From contig NZ_CP117425.1 in the NCBI RefSeq assembly GCF_030687295.1, forward strand, positions 3,414,001-3,478,000: a DNA stretch of 64,000 bases, in the 5' to 3' direction. Numbering within the stretch: the first letter of the stretch is position 1; each line of letters starts with the position of its first letter. A program made the position numbers and the translations under genes. Below the pieces are notes generated by a model. That model saw only the letters and a program-made list of their open reading frames with translations. It made no database searches and was not told the origin of the DNA. Shown here piece after piece: positions 27,240 through 36,527 of this stretch. Origin of the DNA: Pseudomonas beijingensis (lineage in GTDB: Bacteria > Pseudomonadota > Gammaproteobacteria > Pseudomonadales > Pseudomonadaceae).

Positions 27240-28886
27240 ATGCGCGTACTCGTCACCAACGCCCAGGACGATTTTCGGGTCAAGGCCTATGCCGGCACCA
27301 ATGGCGTGCTGCTCGCCATGGACCTGGCTGAATCCCGGCGCAAGGGCTTGCTGGGCTTTGCCATCGAGAAGCAGCAGGGCGACAAGCCCTGGTTGTTCTT
27401 GTTCAACAGCCTGACCTTCCCCGACAAGGCCCACACCTTTCCCCAGTTCCACGCCACCCCCAGCGACAAGGCGCCCTTGCAGAAATTTCGCTGGGCCGAC
27501 TACGCCGTCAACCCCGGCGTGACGATCCACTACCGCGTGCACCTGGCCTATGGCAGCTCCGATGCACCGCAGTTGGGCGAGTCACTGGCCGTCACCGTCA
27601 CCAGCGACGACGGCCAGCCGGCCAACCAGGGCGTTATCTTCAACCGTGCCGTAGCCGCCAGCCAGGCGTTCCAGCGCAAGTTTCCCGAAGTGGACGCGCT
27701 GATCGATGCCAACAAGCACCTGTCCATCGATGACTGGCCCGACGCACCGCGTCGCTGGTTGGAAAACGGCTTGCTGGGTCGCTTGACCGGTTTCATCGAC
27801 CGGGCGCTGGATGCCAGCTGGGCCTTGGACGTCGCCATCTATGAATACGAGCTGCCGGTGATCGTCGACGCAGTGACTGCTGCTCACGCTCGTGGCGCCC
27901 AGGTGCGGGTGCTGTATCACGCCGAGCCGGGAGACGACACCACGGCGCGCAACGAGGCCAGTCTCGAGCACATGCCGGCGGCCAACAAACGTGGACGGGT
28001 CACCCACAACATTTTCCACAACAAATTCATTGTGCTGAGCAAGGTGGAGGCCGGCGGCTCATTGCAACCTGAAGCCGTGCTGTGCGGCAGCACCAACTTC
28101 ACCGCCAACGGTATCTACCGCCAGGCCAACGTCGTGCATGTGTTGGACGACCCTCGGGTTAGCCACTGCTATCTTCAGGTATTCGAGCAAATCTGGGCAA
28201 CGCCCCGAGACGTCGATGCCACTCGCCAGTGGCTGACGCTGAACAATGCCATGGCGCCGCAAGAGGCGTTATTCGCCGGATTCTCGCCGCGCACCGGGGA
28301 GGGCGACCTGGACCGCTTCGTCGACATCATCAAGGGGGCGCGCAAGGACCTGTTGTTCGTCACCGCTTTTGTGTTGCCCGAGCGCATTCTCGACGCCTTG
28401 CTCGGCGCACCCAATGACGACGTGTTGCGCTACGGCCTGCAAAACACCAAGAGCCGCATCACCGGCTTTCACGCCGACCGCACCGCTGAATTCGCCGCCA
28501 CCGCATTGCTCAACACCGGCCTGGAAGGCTGGCTACGGGAAAACATGAAAGGCCAGAAGGGCAACCTGCTGGTGCACACCAAAGCCATCGTCACCGACTT
28601 CACCAGCGACACGCCGACCATCCTCAGCGGCAGCCATAACCTGAGCGCCGCGGCCAGCAGCGGCAACGACGAGAACTACCTGATCATCCAGGGCGACACC
28701 GACCTGGCCGACCGCTACGGGTTGGAACTGCTGCGTTTCTATGAGCATTACCGCTTTCGCTACTTCGCGAAAAAACTCGCCCTCAAGCAGGTCAAGCCGC
28801 TGGCGGTGGATGACAGTTGGAGCGATGACTATTACCGCGAGGGGGATCTGCGGATGTTGTCCCGGGTGAGGTTTTGCGGGCGTTAG
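27240..28886 (+). CDS. phospholipase D-like domain protein
   Basis: A 548-residue phosphodiesterase-superfamily protein with two HKD-type sites: HNKFIVLSK...GSTNF (about residues 258-285) and HTKAIVTDF...GSHNL (about 446-466). An N-terminal ~150-residue domain of unknown type precedes them. There is no signal peptide, so it acts in the cytoplasm or is exported another way. AGGAG lies upstream of the ATG. Substrate (phospholipid or nucleic acid) is undetermined. Confidence 0.88.
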   Translation: MRVLVTNAQDDFRVKAYAGTNGVLLAMDLAESRRKGLLGFAIEKQQGDKPWLFLFNSLTFPDKAHTFPQFHATPSDKAPLQKFRWADYAVNPGVTIHYRVHLAYGSSDAPQLGESLAVTVTSDDGQPANQGVIFNRAVAASQAFQRKFPEVDALIDANKHLSIDDWPDAPRRWLENGLLGRLTGFIDRALDASWALDVAIYEYELPVIVDAVTAAHARGAQVRVLYHAEPGDDTTARNEASLEHMPAANKRGRVTHNIFHNKFIVLSKVEAGGSLQPEAVLCGSTNFTANGIYRQANVVHVLDDPRVSHCYLQVFEQIWATPRDVDATRQWLTLNNAMAPQEALFAGFSPRTGEGDLDRFVDIIKGARKDLLFVTAFVLPERILDALLGAPNDDVLRYGLQNTKSRITGFHADRTAEFAATALLNTGLEGWLRENMKGQKGNLLVHTKAIVTDFTSDTPTILSGSHNLSAAASSGNDENYLIIQGDTDLADRYGLELLRFYEHYRFRYFAKKLALKQVKPLAVDDSWSDDYYREGDLRMLSRVRFCGR

Positions 28887-28941
28887 GCGCGGTGGCTGAT
28901 GCGGTGCTAGCATAGGGCCATCTATCAGCCTGGAAGCTGCC

Positions 28942-29283
28942 ATGAAGCACTGTCACGGACCGTCCACCTTACTTCGCGCCTGTGTCGCGATCCTGTTGTT
29001 GACCCTGGGCACTTCAGCCCTTGCCGCCAATCAACCGTGTTCCGGGCGCAAGGGCGGGATTGCCGGGTGTGACGGGGATACCTTCCTGTGCAATGACGGC
29101 TCCATCAGTGCTTCGAAAAAGTCCTGTTCCGCTGTGCTGGGGCTTCGGAACGAGGCCCGGCCGCAGTCGTTGCTCAAGTCCGCCGACGGTTGCCAATGCG
29201 GCAGTGGCAATTATTGCGTCGGCCCCAGGGGTGGGGTCTATTGCCTCACGCCTGGCGGCAGCAAGAGCTACAAGCGCAAGTAG
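28942..29283 (+). CDS. secreted Cys-rich protein of unknown function
   Basis: A 113-residue precursor with a signal peptide ending TSALAA. The ~84-residue mature part has eight cysteines (CSGRKGGIAGCDGDTFLC, CSAV, CQCGSGNYC, YC) and a basic tail KSYKRK. The even Cys count suggests four disulfides in the periplasm or outside. No function can be assigned. Confidence 0.75.
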   Translation: MKHCHGPSTLLRACVAILLLTLGTSALAANQPCSGRKGGIAGCDGDTFLCNDGSISASKKSCSAVLGLRNEARPQSLLKSADGCQCGSGNYCVGPRGGVYCLTPGGSKSYKRK

Positions 29284-29305
29284 GCCAGGCACACCACCGA
29301 ACAAT

Positions 29306-29395
29306 TGTGGGAGCGAGCTTGCTCGCGATAGCGACAGGTCGGTCGGCTTCATCGCTGACTGATTCACCGCCATCGCGAGCAAGCTCGCTCCCACA
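29306..29395. repeat. REP doublet
   Basis: TGTGGGAGCGAGCTTGCTCG ... CGAGCAAGCTCGCTCCCACA downstream of the Cys-rich gene. The rest of 29396-29629 shows nothing recognisable. Confidence 0.9.
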
Positions 29396-29629
29396 AGGTA
29401 TCCATTTACCATTCCTAAGTGGCTCCGTTTCGGTGCGCCGAGTACCCGGTTTGGGGCCTTGTTACCCGTGCGTCGTGGCCAACGGTAGCAACAGCATTTG
29501 CACACGGACGCCGCCGTCCGCAGGTCTGTTTTCCCCATCCCCCTGATTTCCCTCACTTTCCATTTTCCTCACCCATGGCCCTCAAGCCTGTGGCACACTT
29601 TCTGCTGTCTATTCCGTTGTTACATACCA

Positions 29630-29649
29630 TATTCCGGTATAGCGGAATA
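29630..29649. promoter_or_regulatory. candidate operator, TATTCCG-N6-CGGAATA
   Basis: Perfect 7-bp inverted repeat with 6-bp spacer just upstream of the ABC transporter operon. The cluster encodes an IclR regulator, whose family binds such palindromes, so it is a plausible target; inference only. Confidence 0.55.
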
Positions 29650-29671
29650 AACTCACTCTGGAGTGCTTGCC

Positions 29672-30520
29672 ATGCAACGCCGACCTTCCTTGTTCAAAGC
29701 GTGTGTTTTTCTCTTTGCGGCCACGACGGCTGCCATGGGGGTCGCTCAGGCGGCCGACAGCAAGCTGGACAGCGTGCTGCAACGGGGGAAATTGATCGTG
29801 GGCACGGGCAGTACCAATGCGCCGTGGCACTTCCAGGGAGCGGATGGCAAGTTGCAGGGCTTCGATATCGATATCGCGCGTATGGTCGCCAAGGGCCTGT
29901 TCAATGACCCGGAGAAAGTCGAGTTCGTGGTGCAGTCGTCCGATGCACGGATTCCCAACCTGTTGACCGACAAGGTCGACATGAGCTGCCAATTCATCAC
30001 CGTCACCGCCAGTCGCGCCCAGCAAGTGGCGTTCACCCTGCCGTACTACCGCGAAGGCGTGGGCCTGCTGCTGCCGGCCAACAGCAAGTACAAGGAAATC
30101 GAAGACCTCAAGGCGGCGGGCGATGACGTCACCGTGGCGGTGCTGCAGAACGTCTACGCCGAAGAATTGGTGCACCAGGCGTTGCCCAAGGCCAAGGTCG
30201 ACCAGTACGACAGCGTCGACCTGATGTACCAGGCGGTGAACTCCGGCCGTGCCGATGCCGCCGCCACCGACCAGTCCTCGGTCAAATACCTGATGGTGCA
30301 GAACCCTGGGCGCTACCGCAGCCCGGCCTACGCGTGGAGCCCGCAAACCTACGCCTGTGCGGTCAAGCGCGGCGACCAGGACTGGCTGAACTTCGTCAAC
30401 ACCACCTTGCATGAAGCCATGACCGGCGTGGAATTCCCCACCTACGCGGCGTCCTTCAAGCAGTGGTTCGGCGTCGAGCTGCCGTCGCCGGCGATCGGTT
30501 TCCCCGTTGAATTCAAATGA
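29672..30520 (+). CDS. amino-acid ABC transporter substrate-binding protein
   Basis: Periplasmic family-3 solute-binding protein of 282 residues. The signal peptide ends MGVAQAAD, followed by LQRGKLIVGTGSTNAPWHFQ and GFDIDIARMVAKGL. Start ATG 29672 has GGAG 8 nt upstream; a GTG 9 bp earlier is less likely. First gene of a transporter-RidA-IclR-D-amino-acid-enzyme cluster, so the ligand is probably an amino acid handled by the later enzymes (inference). Confidence 0.9.
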   Translation: MQRRPSLFKACVFLFAATTAAMGVAQAADSKLDSVLQRGKLIVGTGSTNAPWHFQGADGKLQGFDIDIARMVAKGLFNDPEKVEFVVQSSDARIPNLLTDKVDMSCQFITVTASRAQQVAFTLPYYREGVGLLLPANSKYKEIEDLKAAGDDVTVAVLQNVYAEELVHQALPKAKVDQYDSVDLMYQAVNSGRADAAATDQSSVKYLMVQNPGRYRSPAYAWSPQTYACAVKRGDQDWLNFVNTTLHEAMTGVEFPTYAASFKQWFGVELPSPAIGFPVEFK

Positions 30521-30574
30521 CCCTGTGAGCCCGGGGCGCCTCTTGCGGGCGCTCCGTCGAAGGTACTGCCGACC

Positions 30575-31237
30575 ATGAATTATCAGTTGAACTTTGCCGC
30601 CGTCTGGCGCGATTTCGACACCCTGCTGGCGGGGCTGGGGCTGGGGCTTTCCCTGGCGCTGGTGTCGATCGCCATCGGTTGCGTGATCGGCCTGGCGATG
30701 GCGTTCGCGCTGCTCAGCAAACATCGGGTCCTGCGGGTACTGGCGTCGGTGTATGTCACGGTGATCCGCAATACGCCGATTCTGGTGCTGATCCTGTTGA
30801 TCTACTTCGCCTTGCCGGGCCTGGGCATCCGCCTGGACAAGTTGCCGTCGTTCGTCATCACCCTCTCGCTGTATGCCGGGGCCTACCTGACCGAGGTGTT
30901 TCGCGGTGGGTTGTTGAGCATTCACAAGGGGCAGCGGGAAGCGGGGCTGGCCATCGGCCTGGGCGAGTGGCAGGTGAAGGCCTACGTCACCGTGCCGGTG
31001 ATGCTGCGCAACGTGTTGCCGGCCTTGTCGAACAACTTCATCTCGCTGTTCAAGGACACCTCCCTGGCGGCGGCGATTGCCGTGCCGGAGCTGACCTATT
31101 ACGCCCGCAAGATCAACGTGGAGAGCTACCGGGTGATCGAAACCTGGCTGGTGACCACGGCCCTGTATGTCGCGGCCTGTTACCTCATTGCCATGGTGCT
31201 GCGGTATTTCGAGCAGCGCCTGGCGATCCGCCGTTAG
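30575..31237 (+). CDS. amino-acid ABC transporter permease 1
   Basis: A 220-residue HisM/GlnP-type permease with about five membrane helices. The EAA loop (GQREAGLAIGLGEWQVKAYVTVPVMLRNVLPA) contacts the ATPase. It ends 9 bp before the second permease. Confidence 0.92.
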   Translation: MNYQLNFAAVWRDFDTLLAGLGLGLSLALVSIAIGCVIGLAMAFALLSKHRVLRVLASVYVTVIRNTPILVLILLIYFALPGLGIRLDKLPSFVITLSLYAGAYLTEVFRGGLLSIHKGQREAGLAIGLGEWQVKAYVTVPVMLRNVLPALSNNFISLFKDTSLAAAIAVPELTYYARKINVESYRVIETWLVTTALYVAACYLIAMVLRYFEQRLAIRR

Positions 31238-31246
31238 GAGTCTGCC

Positions 31247-31909
31247 ATGTACGAATCACCCAGTTGGTTGCATGAGTTATGGGTCGCCCGGGATACCCTG
31301 TGGGCTGGCTTCCTGACCAGTGTGCAGTGTTCGTTGTTGGCGATCGTGTTGGGCACGCTGATTGGCTTGGTCGCCGGCCTGGTGCTGACCTATGGTCGGA
31401 CCTGGATGCGCGCGCCGTTTCGCTTCTACGTCGACCTGATCCGCGGCACGCCGGTGTTTGTGCTGGTGCTGGCCTGCTTCTACATGGCCCCGGCCCTGGG
31501 CTGGCAGATCGGTGCGTTCCAGGCCGGCGTGCTGGGCCTGACGCTGTTCTGCGGCTCCCACGTGGCCGAGATCGTGCGCGGGGCCTTGCAGGCATTGCCC
31601 TGTGGACAGATGGAGGCGAGCCAGGCCATAGGCCTGACGTTCTACCAGTCGCTGGGCTATGTGCTGTTGCCCCAGGCGTTGCGGCAGATCCTGCCGACCT
31701 GGGTCAATTCCTCCACCGAGATCGTCAAGGCCTCGACCCTGTTGTCGGTGATAGGCGTCGCGGAACTGCTGCTCAGCACCCAGCAGATCATTGCGCGGAC
31801 CTTCATGACCCTGGAGTTTTACCTGTTCGCCGGTTTTCTCTTTTTCATCATCAATTACGCCATCGAGTTGCTCGGGCGGCACATTGAAAAGCGGGTGGCG
31901 TTGCCATGA
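31247..31909 (+). CDS. amino-acid ABC transporter permease 2
   Basis: Second 220-residue permease of the same family; EAA loop GQMEASQAIGLTFYQSLGYVLLPQALRQILP. Its stop overlaps the ATPase start by 4 bp (ATGA), so translation is coupled. It would form a heterodimer with permease 1. Confidence 0.92.
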   Translation: MYESPSWLHELWVARDTLWAGFLTSVQCSLLAIVLGTLIGLVAGLVLTYGRTWMRAPFRFYVDLIRGTPVFVLVLACFYMAPALGWQIGAFQAGVLGLTLFCGSHVAEIVRGALQALPCGQMEASQAIGLTFYQSLGYVLLPQALRQILPTWVNSSTEIVKASTLLSVIGVAELLLSTQQIIARTFMTLEFYLFAGFLFFIINYAIELLGRHIEKRVALP

Positions 31910-32743
31910 CTGACGTTTCGAATCTCCCCAATACGAACCTCTCCAACACAGAGCTCTCCAACACAGAGCCCTCCAACACCCAGCCGCTGCTGGACATTCG
32001 CGGCCTGCGCAAACAATACGGCCCATTGGAAGTGCTCAAGGGCGTGGACCTGAGCATGCAGCGCGGCAACGTGGTCACGCTGATCGGCTCCAGCGGTTCG
32101 GGCAAGACCACGCTGCTGCGTTGCGTCAACATGCTCGAAGAATTCCAGGGTGGGCGGATCGTCCTCGATGGTGAGTCCATCGGCTACGACGACATCGACG
32201 GCAAGCGTGTGCGCCACCCCGAGAAGGTCATCGCCCGGCACCGGGCCATGACCGGCATGGCCTTCCAGCAATTCAACCTGTTCCCGCATTTGACCGCATT
32301 GCAGAACGTCACCCTGGGGCCTGCTCAAAGTGAAAAAACTGCCCAAGGACGAGGCGGTGGCCCTGGCCGAGAAATGGCTGGAGCGGGTGGGCCTGTTGGA
32401 GCGGCGCGATCACTTTCCCGGCCAGTTGTCCGGCGGCCAGCAGCAGCGCGTGGCGATTGCCCGGGCGATTGCCATGAACCCCAGCCTGATGCTGTTCGAC
32501 GAAGTCACCTCGGCCCTGGACCCGGAATTGGTCGGCGAGGTGCTGAACGTGATCAAGGGCCTGGCCGAAGACGGCATGACCATGCTGCTGGTGACCCACG
32601 AAATGCGCTTCGCCTTCGAGGTCTCCGACAAGATCGTGTTCATGAACCAGGGCCGTATCGAAGAGCAAGGGCCACCCAAAGAACTGTTCGAGCGGCCGCA
32701 ATCACCGCGTCTGGCGGAATTTCTCAAGAACACCCGTTTTTAA
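31906..32743 (+). pseudogene. amino-acid ABC transporter ATPase with one apparent +1 frameshift
   Basis: ATPase of the transporter. Frame 1 from 31906 has Walker A GSSGSGKTTLL and Q-loop [20 protein letters not shown]. Frame 2 to 32743 has signature LSGGQQQR, Walker B LMLFDEV and [13 protein letters not shown]. The break is an extra G in CTGGGGCC at about 32316-32319; removal gives [19 protein letters not shown]. The N-terminus also has an unusual LSNTE repeat extension. Homopolymer error is the likely cause; otherwise the transporter lacks its motor. Confidence 0.88.
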
Positions 32744-32767
32744 CCTTCAATCAACAAGGAGATACCC

Positions 32768-33157
32768 ATGAGCATTACGCGCTACGGCACCGGCAGCACC
32801 GCAGGCGGCGGCCAGCCACGGCCATTTGCCCGCGCCGTGGAGGCCGATGGCTGGCTGCACGTGTCCGGCCAGGTACCGGCGGTGAACGGCGAGATCATTG
32901 TCGGCGGAATCGTCGAGCAGACCCACCAGACCATGAAGAACCTGGTGGCCATTCTCGAAGAGGCCGGGTACGGCCTGGAAGATGTGGTGCGCTGCGGCGT
33001 GTGGTTGGAAGACCCACGGGATTTCTGGAGTTTCAACAAGGTGTTCGGCGAATACTTCAGCCCGGAACATGCCCCGGCCAGGGCCTGCGTGCAGGCCCGC
33101 ATGATGGTCGATTGCAAGGTCGAGATCGATTGCATCGCCTACAAGAAAAAGGCCTGA
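32768..33157 (+). CDS. RidA family enamine/imine deaminase
   Basis: A 129-residue RidA/YjgF-like protein that hydrolyses reactive enamines or imines made by PLP enzymes. The conserved Arg lies in PARACVQARMMVDCKVEIDCIAYKK. AAGGAG precedes the start. Its place beside a PLP-dependent D-amino-acid enzyme fits removal of that enzyme's by-products. Confidence 0.92.
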   Translation: MSITRYGTGSTAGGGQPRPFARAVEADGWLHVSGQVPAVNGEIIVGGIVEQTHQTMKNLVAILEEAGYGLEDVVRCGVWLEDPRDFWSFNKVFGEYFSPEHAPARACVQARMMVDCKVEIDCIAYKKKA

Positions 33158-33170
33158 ACCACGGGGGCCT

Positions 33171-33238
33171 CATCGCGGGCAAGCCTTGCTCCCACAAGGG
33201 AACGCATTCTTCTGTGGGAGCATGGCTTGCCCGCGATA
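33171..33238. repeat. short REP doublet
   Basis: CATCGCGGGCAAGCCTTGCTCCCACA and the inverted TGTGGGAGCATGGCTTGCCCGCG, between ridA-like and iclR-like genes. Confidence 0.85.
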
Positions 33239-33302
33239 GCGATCTATCAGGCGGCGCAGCAGTCTGGTTAAACTCCCGGCCAATTGAATGGGAACCGAAA
33301 AC

Positions 33303-34067
33303 ATGACCGAAGACACCATCAAACGCCGGGCCCGGGGATTGGATCGGGCGTTCGATATCCTCGATTTCCTCAAGGAAATCGGCCAGCCGCTGCGCCCGAA
33401 CGACATTGCCAGCGGCATCGGCAGCCCCAAGTCCACGGTCTATGAACTGGTGGCGTCGCTGCTGGAGCGACGCATCCTCGAACCGGTGGGCAAGGACGGT
33501 CATGTCTATCTGGGCCGCCAGTTGTATTTTCTCGGGCAGGCGCACCTGCGGCATTTCGACCTGAGCCGCGAGGCTGACCAGGCCTTGCAGGAGATCGTGA
33601 GTCAGACCCGGGAAACGGCGCAGATGTGCCTGCTCAACGGGCGCAAATACACCGTCGCGCTGATGAAGGAAGGTGAGCGGCATTTCCGCATTTCATCGGA
33701 CATCGGTGAAAACGCGCCGATCCCGTGGACGGCGTCCGGGCGCCTGCTGCTGGCGCATCTGAGTGACCAACAGATTGTCGACCTGATCGACCCCGACGAC
33801 TTCATTTTGCCGGATGGCGAGCGCCTGCCCGTGGAGCAATTTCTCAAGGAAATCCGCCAGGCCGGCATCGATGGCTTTTTCTCCTTCGACAGCGTCGCCG
33901 ACACCTTCACCCACTGCTTCGCCGCACCGGTCAAAGACCCCGGCGGCGTGGCCATCGCCACCCTGTGCATCGTCGCCCCACGGGCCGACGCCAAGAACAA
34001 TTACGCCGACTACCGCCGGGTGCTGATCGAAAGCGCCAACAACCTGGCTCGTCGTATCAATGAATAG
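33303..34067 (+). CDS. IclR family transcriptional regulator
   Basis: A 254-residue DNA-binding regulator: N-terminal winged HTH (RPNDIASGIGSPKSTVYELVASLLER) and C-terminal IclR effector domain (GENAPIPWTASGRLLLAHL). Start 33303 is preferred because GGGA lies about 10 nt upstream; 33288 is an in-frame alternative. It probably controls the surrounding transport and catabolism genes. Confidence 0.92.
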   Translation: MTEDTIKRRARGLDRAFDILDFLKEIGQPLRPNDIASGIGSPKSTVYELVASLLERRILEPVGKDGHVYLGRQLYFLGQAHLRHFDLSREADQALQEIVSQTRETAQMCLLNGRKYTVALMKEGERHFRISSDIGENAPIPWTASGRLLLAHLSDQQIVDLIDPDDFILPDGERLPVEQFLKEIRQAGIDGFFSFDSVADTFTHCFAAPVKDPGGVAIATLCIVAPRADAKNNYADYRRVLIESANNLARRINE

Positions 34068-34107
34068 ACAGCTGCGGCACTAGTGGCCGTGCGCGAGGAG
34101 TTCGAAC

Positions 34108-35325
34108 ATGTCATCTGCCATCCTTAATGCCTGCGTCGAAAAAGGCGCCGCCACCGTCGGCGCCCACTTGCTACGGGACGTCAGCCTGCCGGCGCTGGTG
34201 CTGCACCGCGCGGCCCTGGAGCACAACATCCGCTGGATGCAAGATTTCGTCACCCGCAGCGGTGCCGAACTGGCGCCCCACGGCAAGACCAGCATGACCC
34301 CCGCGCTGTTTCGCCGACAGCTGGAGGCTGGTGCCTGGGGCCTGACCCTCGCCACCGCCGTGCAAACCCGTGCCGCCTACGCCCATGGCGTGCGCCGGGT
34401 GTTGATGGCCAACCAATTGGTGGGCACGTCGAACATGGCGCTGATCGCCGATCTGCTGCCCGACCCAACGTTCGAATTCCATTGCATGGTCGATCATCCG
34501 GACAACGTCGCCGACCTGGGTGCCTACTTCGCTTCTCGCGGCGTGCGGCTCAATGTGATGATCGAGTACGGCGTCGTCGGTGGTCGGTGTGGCTGCCGGA
34601 CCGAGGCCGAGGTGTTGGCCCTGGCCGAGGCGATTCGCAGTCAACCGGCGCTGGCGTTGACCGGTATCGAAGGCTACGAAGGGGTGATCCACGGCGACCA
34701 CGCCATCAGCGGCATCCGCGCATTCGCGGCATCGTTGGTCCGGCTGGCGGTGCAGTTGCAGGACACCGATGCCTTTGCCATCGACAAGCCGATCATCACC
34801 GCCTCGGGGTCGGCCTGGTACGACCTGATCGCCGAATCCTTCGAAGCCCAGAATGCCCACGGGCGTTTCCTCAGCGTGCTGCGTCCCGGCAGTTACGTGG
34901 CCCATGACCATGGCATCTACAAAGAGGCCCAGTGCTGCGTACTGGAACGCCGCAGCGACCTGCACGAAGGCCTGCGCCCGGCCCTGGAAGTCTGGGCCCA
35001 CGTGCAATCGCTGCCGGAGCCGGGCTTCGCGGTGATCGCCCTGGGCAAGCGCGACGTGGCCTACGACGCCGGACTGCCGGTGCCGCTCAAGCGCTACACG
35101 CCCGGGTCGGACGCGGTGGCGGGTGACGACGTCAGCGGTTGCAAGGTGACGGCGGTGATGGACCAGCATGCGTTCATGAGTGTGGCAGCGGGGGTTGAGC
35201 TGCGTGTGGGCGACATTATTTCGTTTGGGACTTCTCATCCGTGCCTGACGTTCGACAAGTGGCGGGTGGGGTGTCTGGTGGATGAGCAGTTGCGGGTGGT
35301 GGAGAGCATGGAGACTTGTTTCTAG
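34108..35325 (+). CDS. PLP-dependent D-amino-acid deaminase/dehydratase (DSD1-like)
   Basis: A 405-residue fold-type III PLP enzyme of the D-serine dehydratase-like / D-threonine aldolase group. The PLP Lys is in PHGKTSMTPALF. The C-terminal half has DQHAFM and SHPCLTFDKW, whose His and Cys are the likely metal ligands. It probably turns a D-beta-hydroxy amino acid into a keto acid and ammonia or an aldehyde. GAGGAG lies just upstream. The adjacent transporter and RidA support this role. Confidence 0.85.
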   Translation: MSSAILNACVEKGAATVGAHLLRDVSLPALVLHRAALEHNIRWMQDFVTRSGAELAPHGKTSMTPALFRRQLEAGAWGLTLATAVQTRAAYAHGVRRVLMANQLVGTSNMALIADLLPDPTFEFHCMVDHPDNVADLGAYFASRGVRLNVMIEYGVVGGRCGCRTEAEVLALAEAIRSQPALALTGIEGYEGVIHGDHAISGIRAFAASLVRLAVQLQDTDAFAIDKPIITASGSAWYDLIAESFEAQNAHGRFLSVLRPGSYVAHDHGIYKEAQCCVLERRSDLHEGLRPALEVWAHVQSLPEPGFAVIALGKRDVAYDAGLPVPLKRYTPGSDAVAGDDVSGCKVTAVMDQHAFMSVAAGVELRVGDIISFGTSHPCLTFDKWRVGCLVDEQLRVVESMETCF

Positions 35326-35345
35326 CCTTCAGACCGAGTTGCGGC

Positions 35346-35440
35346 TATCGCGAGCAAGCTCGCTCCCACAAGGGATGTTTGGCAGGCACGGATTGTGTGT
35401 TCACAACGGCCCAAATGTGGGAGCGAGCTTGCTCGCGATG
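35346..35440. repeat. REP doublet (outward arms)
   Basis: ATCGCGAGCAAGCTCGCTCC and later GTGGGAGCGAGCTTGCTCGC flank 40 bp. It fills the gap before the sugar kinase. Confidence 0.85.
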
Positions 35441-35478
35441 GCGGCCTGCCAGACACCATCGAACCACCAGGATCATCC

Positions 35479-36393
35479 ATGAACCACCCCAAACCCCGCA
35501 TCGCCCTGATCGGCGAATGCATGATCGAACTGCAACAACGCGCCGACGGCAGCCTGCTGCAAAGCTTCGGCGGCGACACCCTGAACACCGCGGTGTACCT
35601 GTCCCGCGCCTTGGGCGACAGCGGCGCGGTGGATTACGTCACCGCCCTGGGCGACGACAGTTTCAGCGATGCCATGTGTGAGCGCTGGGCCGAAGAAAAC
35701 ATCGGGCTGCAACGGGTCCAGCGTTTGCCTGGACGCCTGCCGGGTCTGTATTGCATCCAGACCGATGCGGCGGGCGAGCGGCGATTCCTCTACTGGCGCA
35801 ACGAGGCGGCGGTGCGCGATTGTTTTACCACCCCGGCCGCCGCGCCCATCCTGGCCGCATTGCCTGATTACGATGTGCTGTATTTCAGCGGCGTTACCCT
35901 GGCGGTGCTCGGTGAGCAGGGGCGTGGCAAACTCATCGAAACCCTGATCGAAGCGCGGCGGCGCGGGGCTCAGGTGGTGTTCGACAATAACTACCGGCCA
36001 AGGCTCTGGGCCTCGGTCGAAGCGGCGCGGGCGGCGTATCGCAGCGTACTGCCTTTCGTGGAGCTGGCGCTGTTGACCGTGGAGGACGAGCAGGCCTTGT
36101 TCGGTCATGCCGACAGCGAGGCGGTGTTCGCCGCCTATGCACAACTCGGCACGCCCGAGGTGGTGCTCAAGCGCGGCGCCGAGGCCTGCCTGATTCGTTG
36201 CGACGGCAAGTCCTATGAGGTGCCTGCCCTGCGGGTCGAGCGTGTTGTCGACACCACGGCGGCGGGAGATTCCTTCAGCGCCGCTTACCTGGCGAGCCGC
36301 TTGCTGGGCGGTGGCCCGGTGGAGGCGGCCGAGGCGGGGCATCGATTGGCGAGCCGGGTGATCCAGGTGCCGGGGGCGTTGATGCCTAGATAG
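35479..36393 (+). CDS. kdgK: PfkB family sugar kinase, 2-dehydro-3-deoxygluconokinase-like
   Basis: A 304-residue ribokinase/PfkB kinase. IALIGECMIEL at the start and DTTAAGDSFSAAYLA near residue 255 carry the sugar/ATP and catalytic Asp motifs. It best resembles KDG kinase (KDG to KDPG). Start 35479 avoids reading through the REP element. Its link to the upstream D-amino-acid genes is uncertain. Confidence 0.82.
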   Translation: MNHPKPRIALIGECMIELQQRADGSLLQSFGGDTLNTAVYLSRALGDSGAVDYVTALGDDSFSDAMCERWAEENIGLQRVQRLPGRLPGLYCIQTDAAGERRFLYWRNEAAVRDCFTTPAAAPILAALPDYDVLYFSGVTLAVLGEQGRGKLIETLIEARRRGAQVVFDNNYRPRLWASVEAARAAYRSVLPFVELALLTVEDEQALFGHADSEAVFAAYAQLGTPEVVLKRGAEACLIRCDGKSYEVPALRVERVVDTTAAGDSFSAAYLASRLLGGGPVEAAEAGHRLASRVIQVPGALMPR

Positions 36394-36408
36394 AGGAGAT
36401 ACAGAACC

Positions 36409-36498
36409 TGTGGGAGCGAGCTTGCTCGCGATAGCAGTGGGTCAGTCGACATGGATACTGGCTGATCCGGCGCTATCGCGAGCAAGCTCGCTCCCACA
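36409..36498. repeat. REP doublet
   Basis: TGTGGGAGCGAGCTTGCTCG ... CGAGCAAGCTCGCTCCCACA between convergent kinase and parvulin genes. Confidence 0.9.
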
Positions 36499-36527
36499 GA
36501 GGAATTCACAGGGAGATTGGGCGATCG

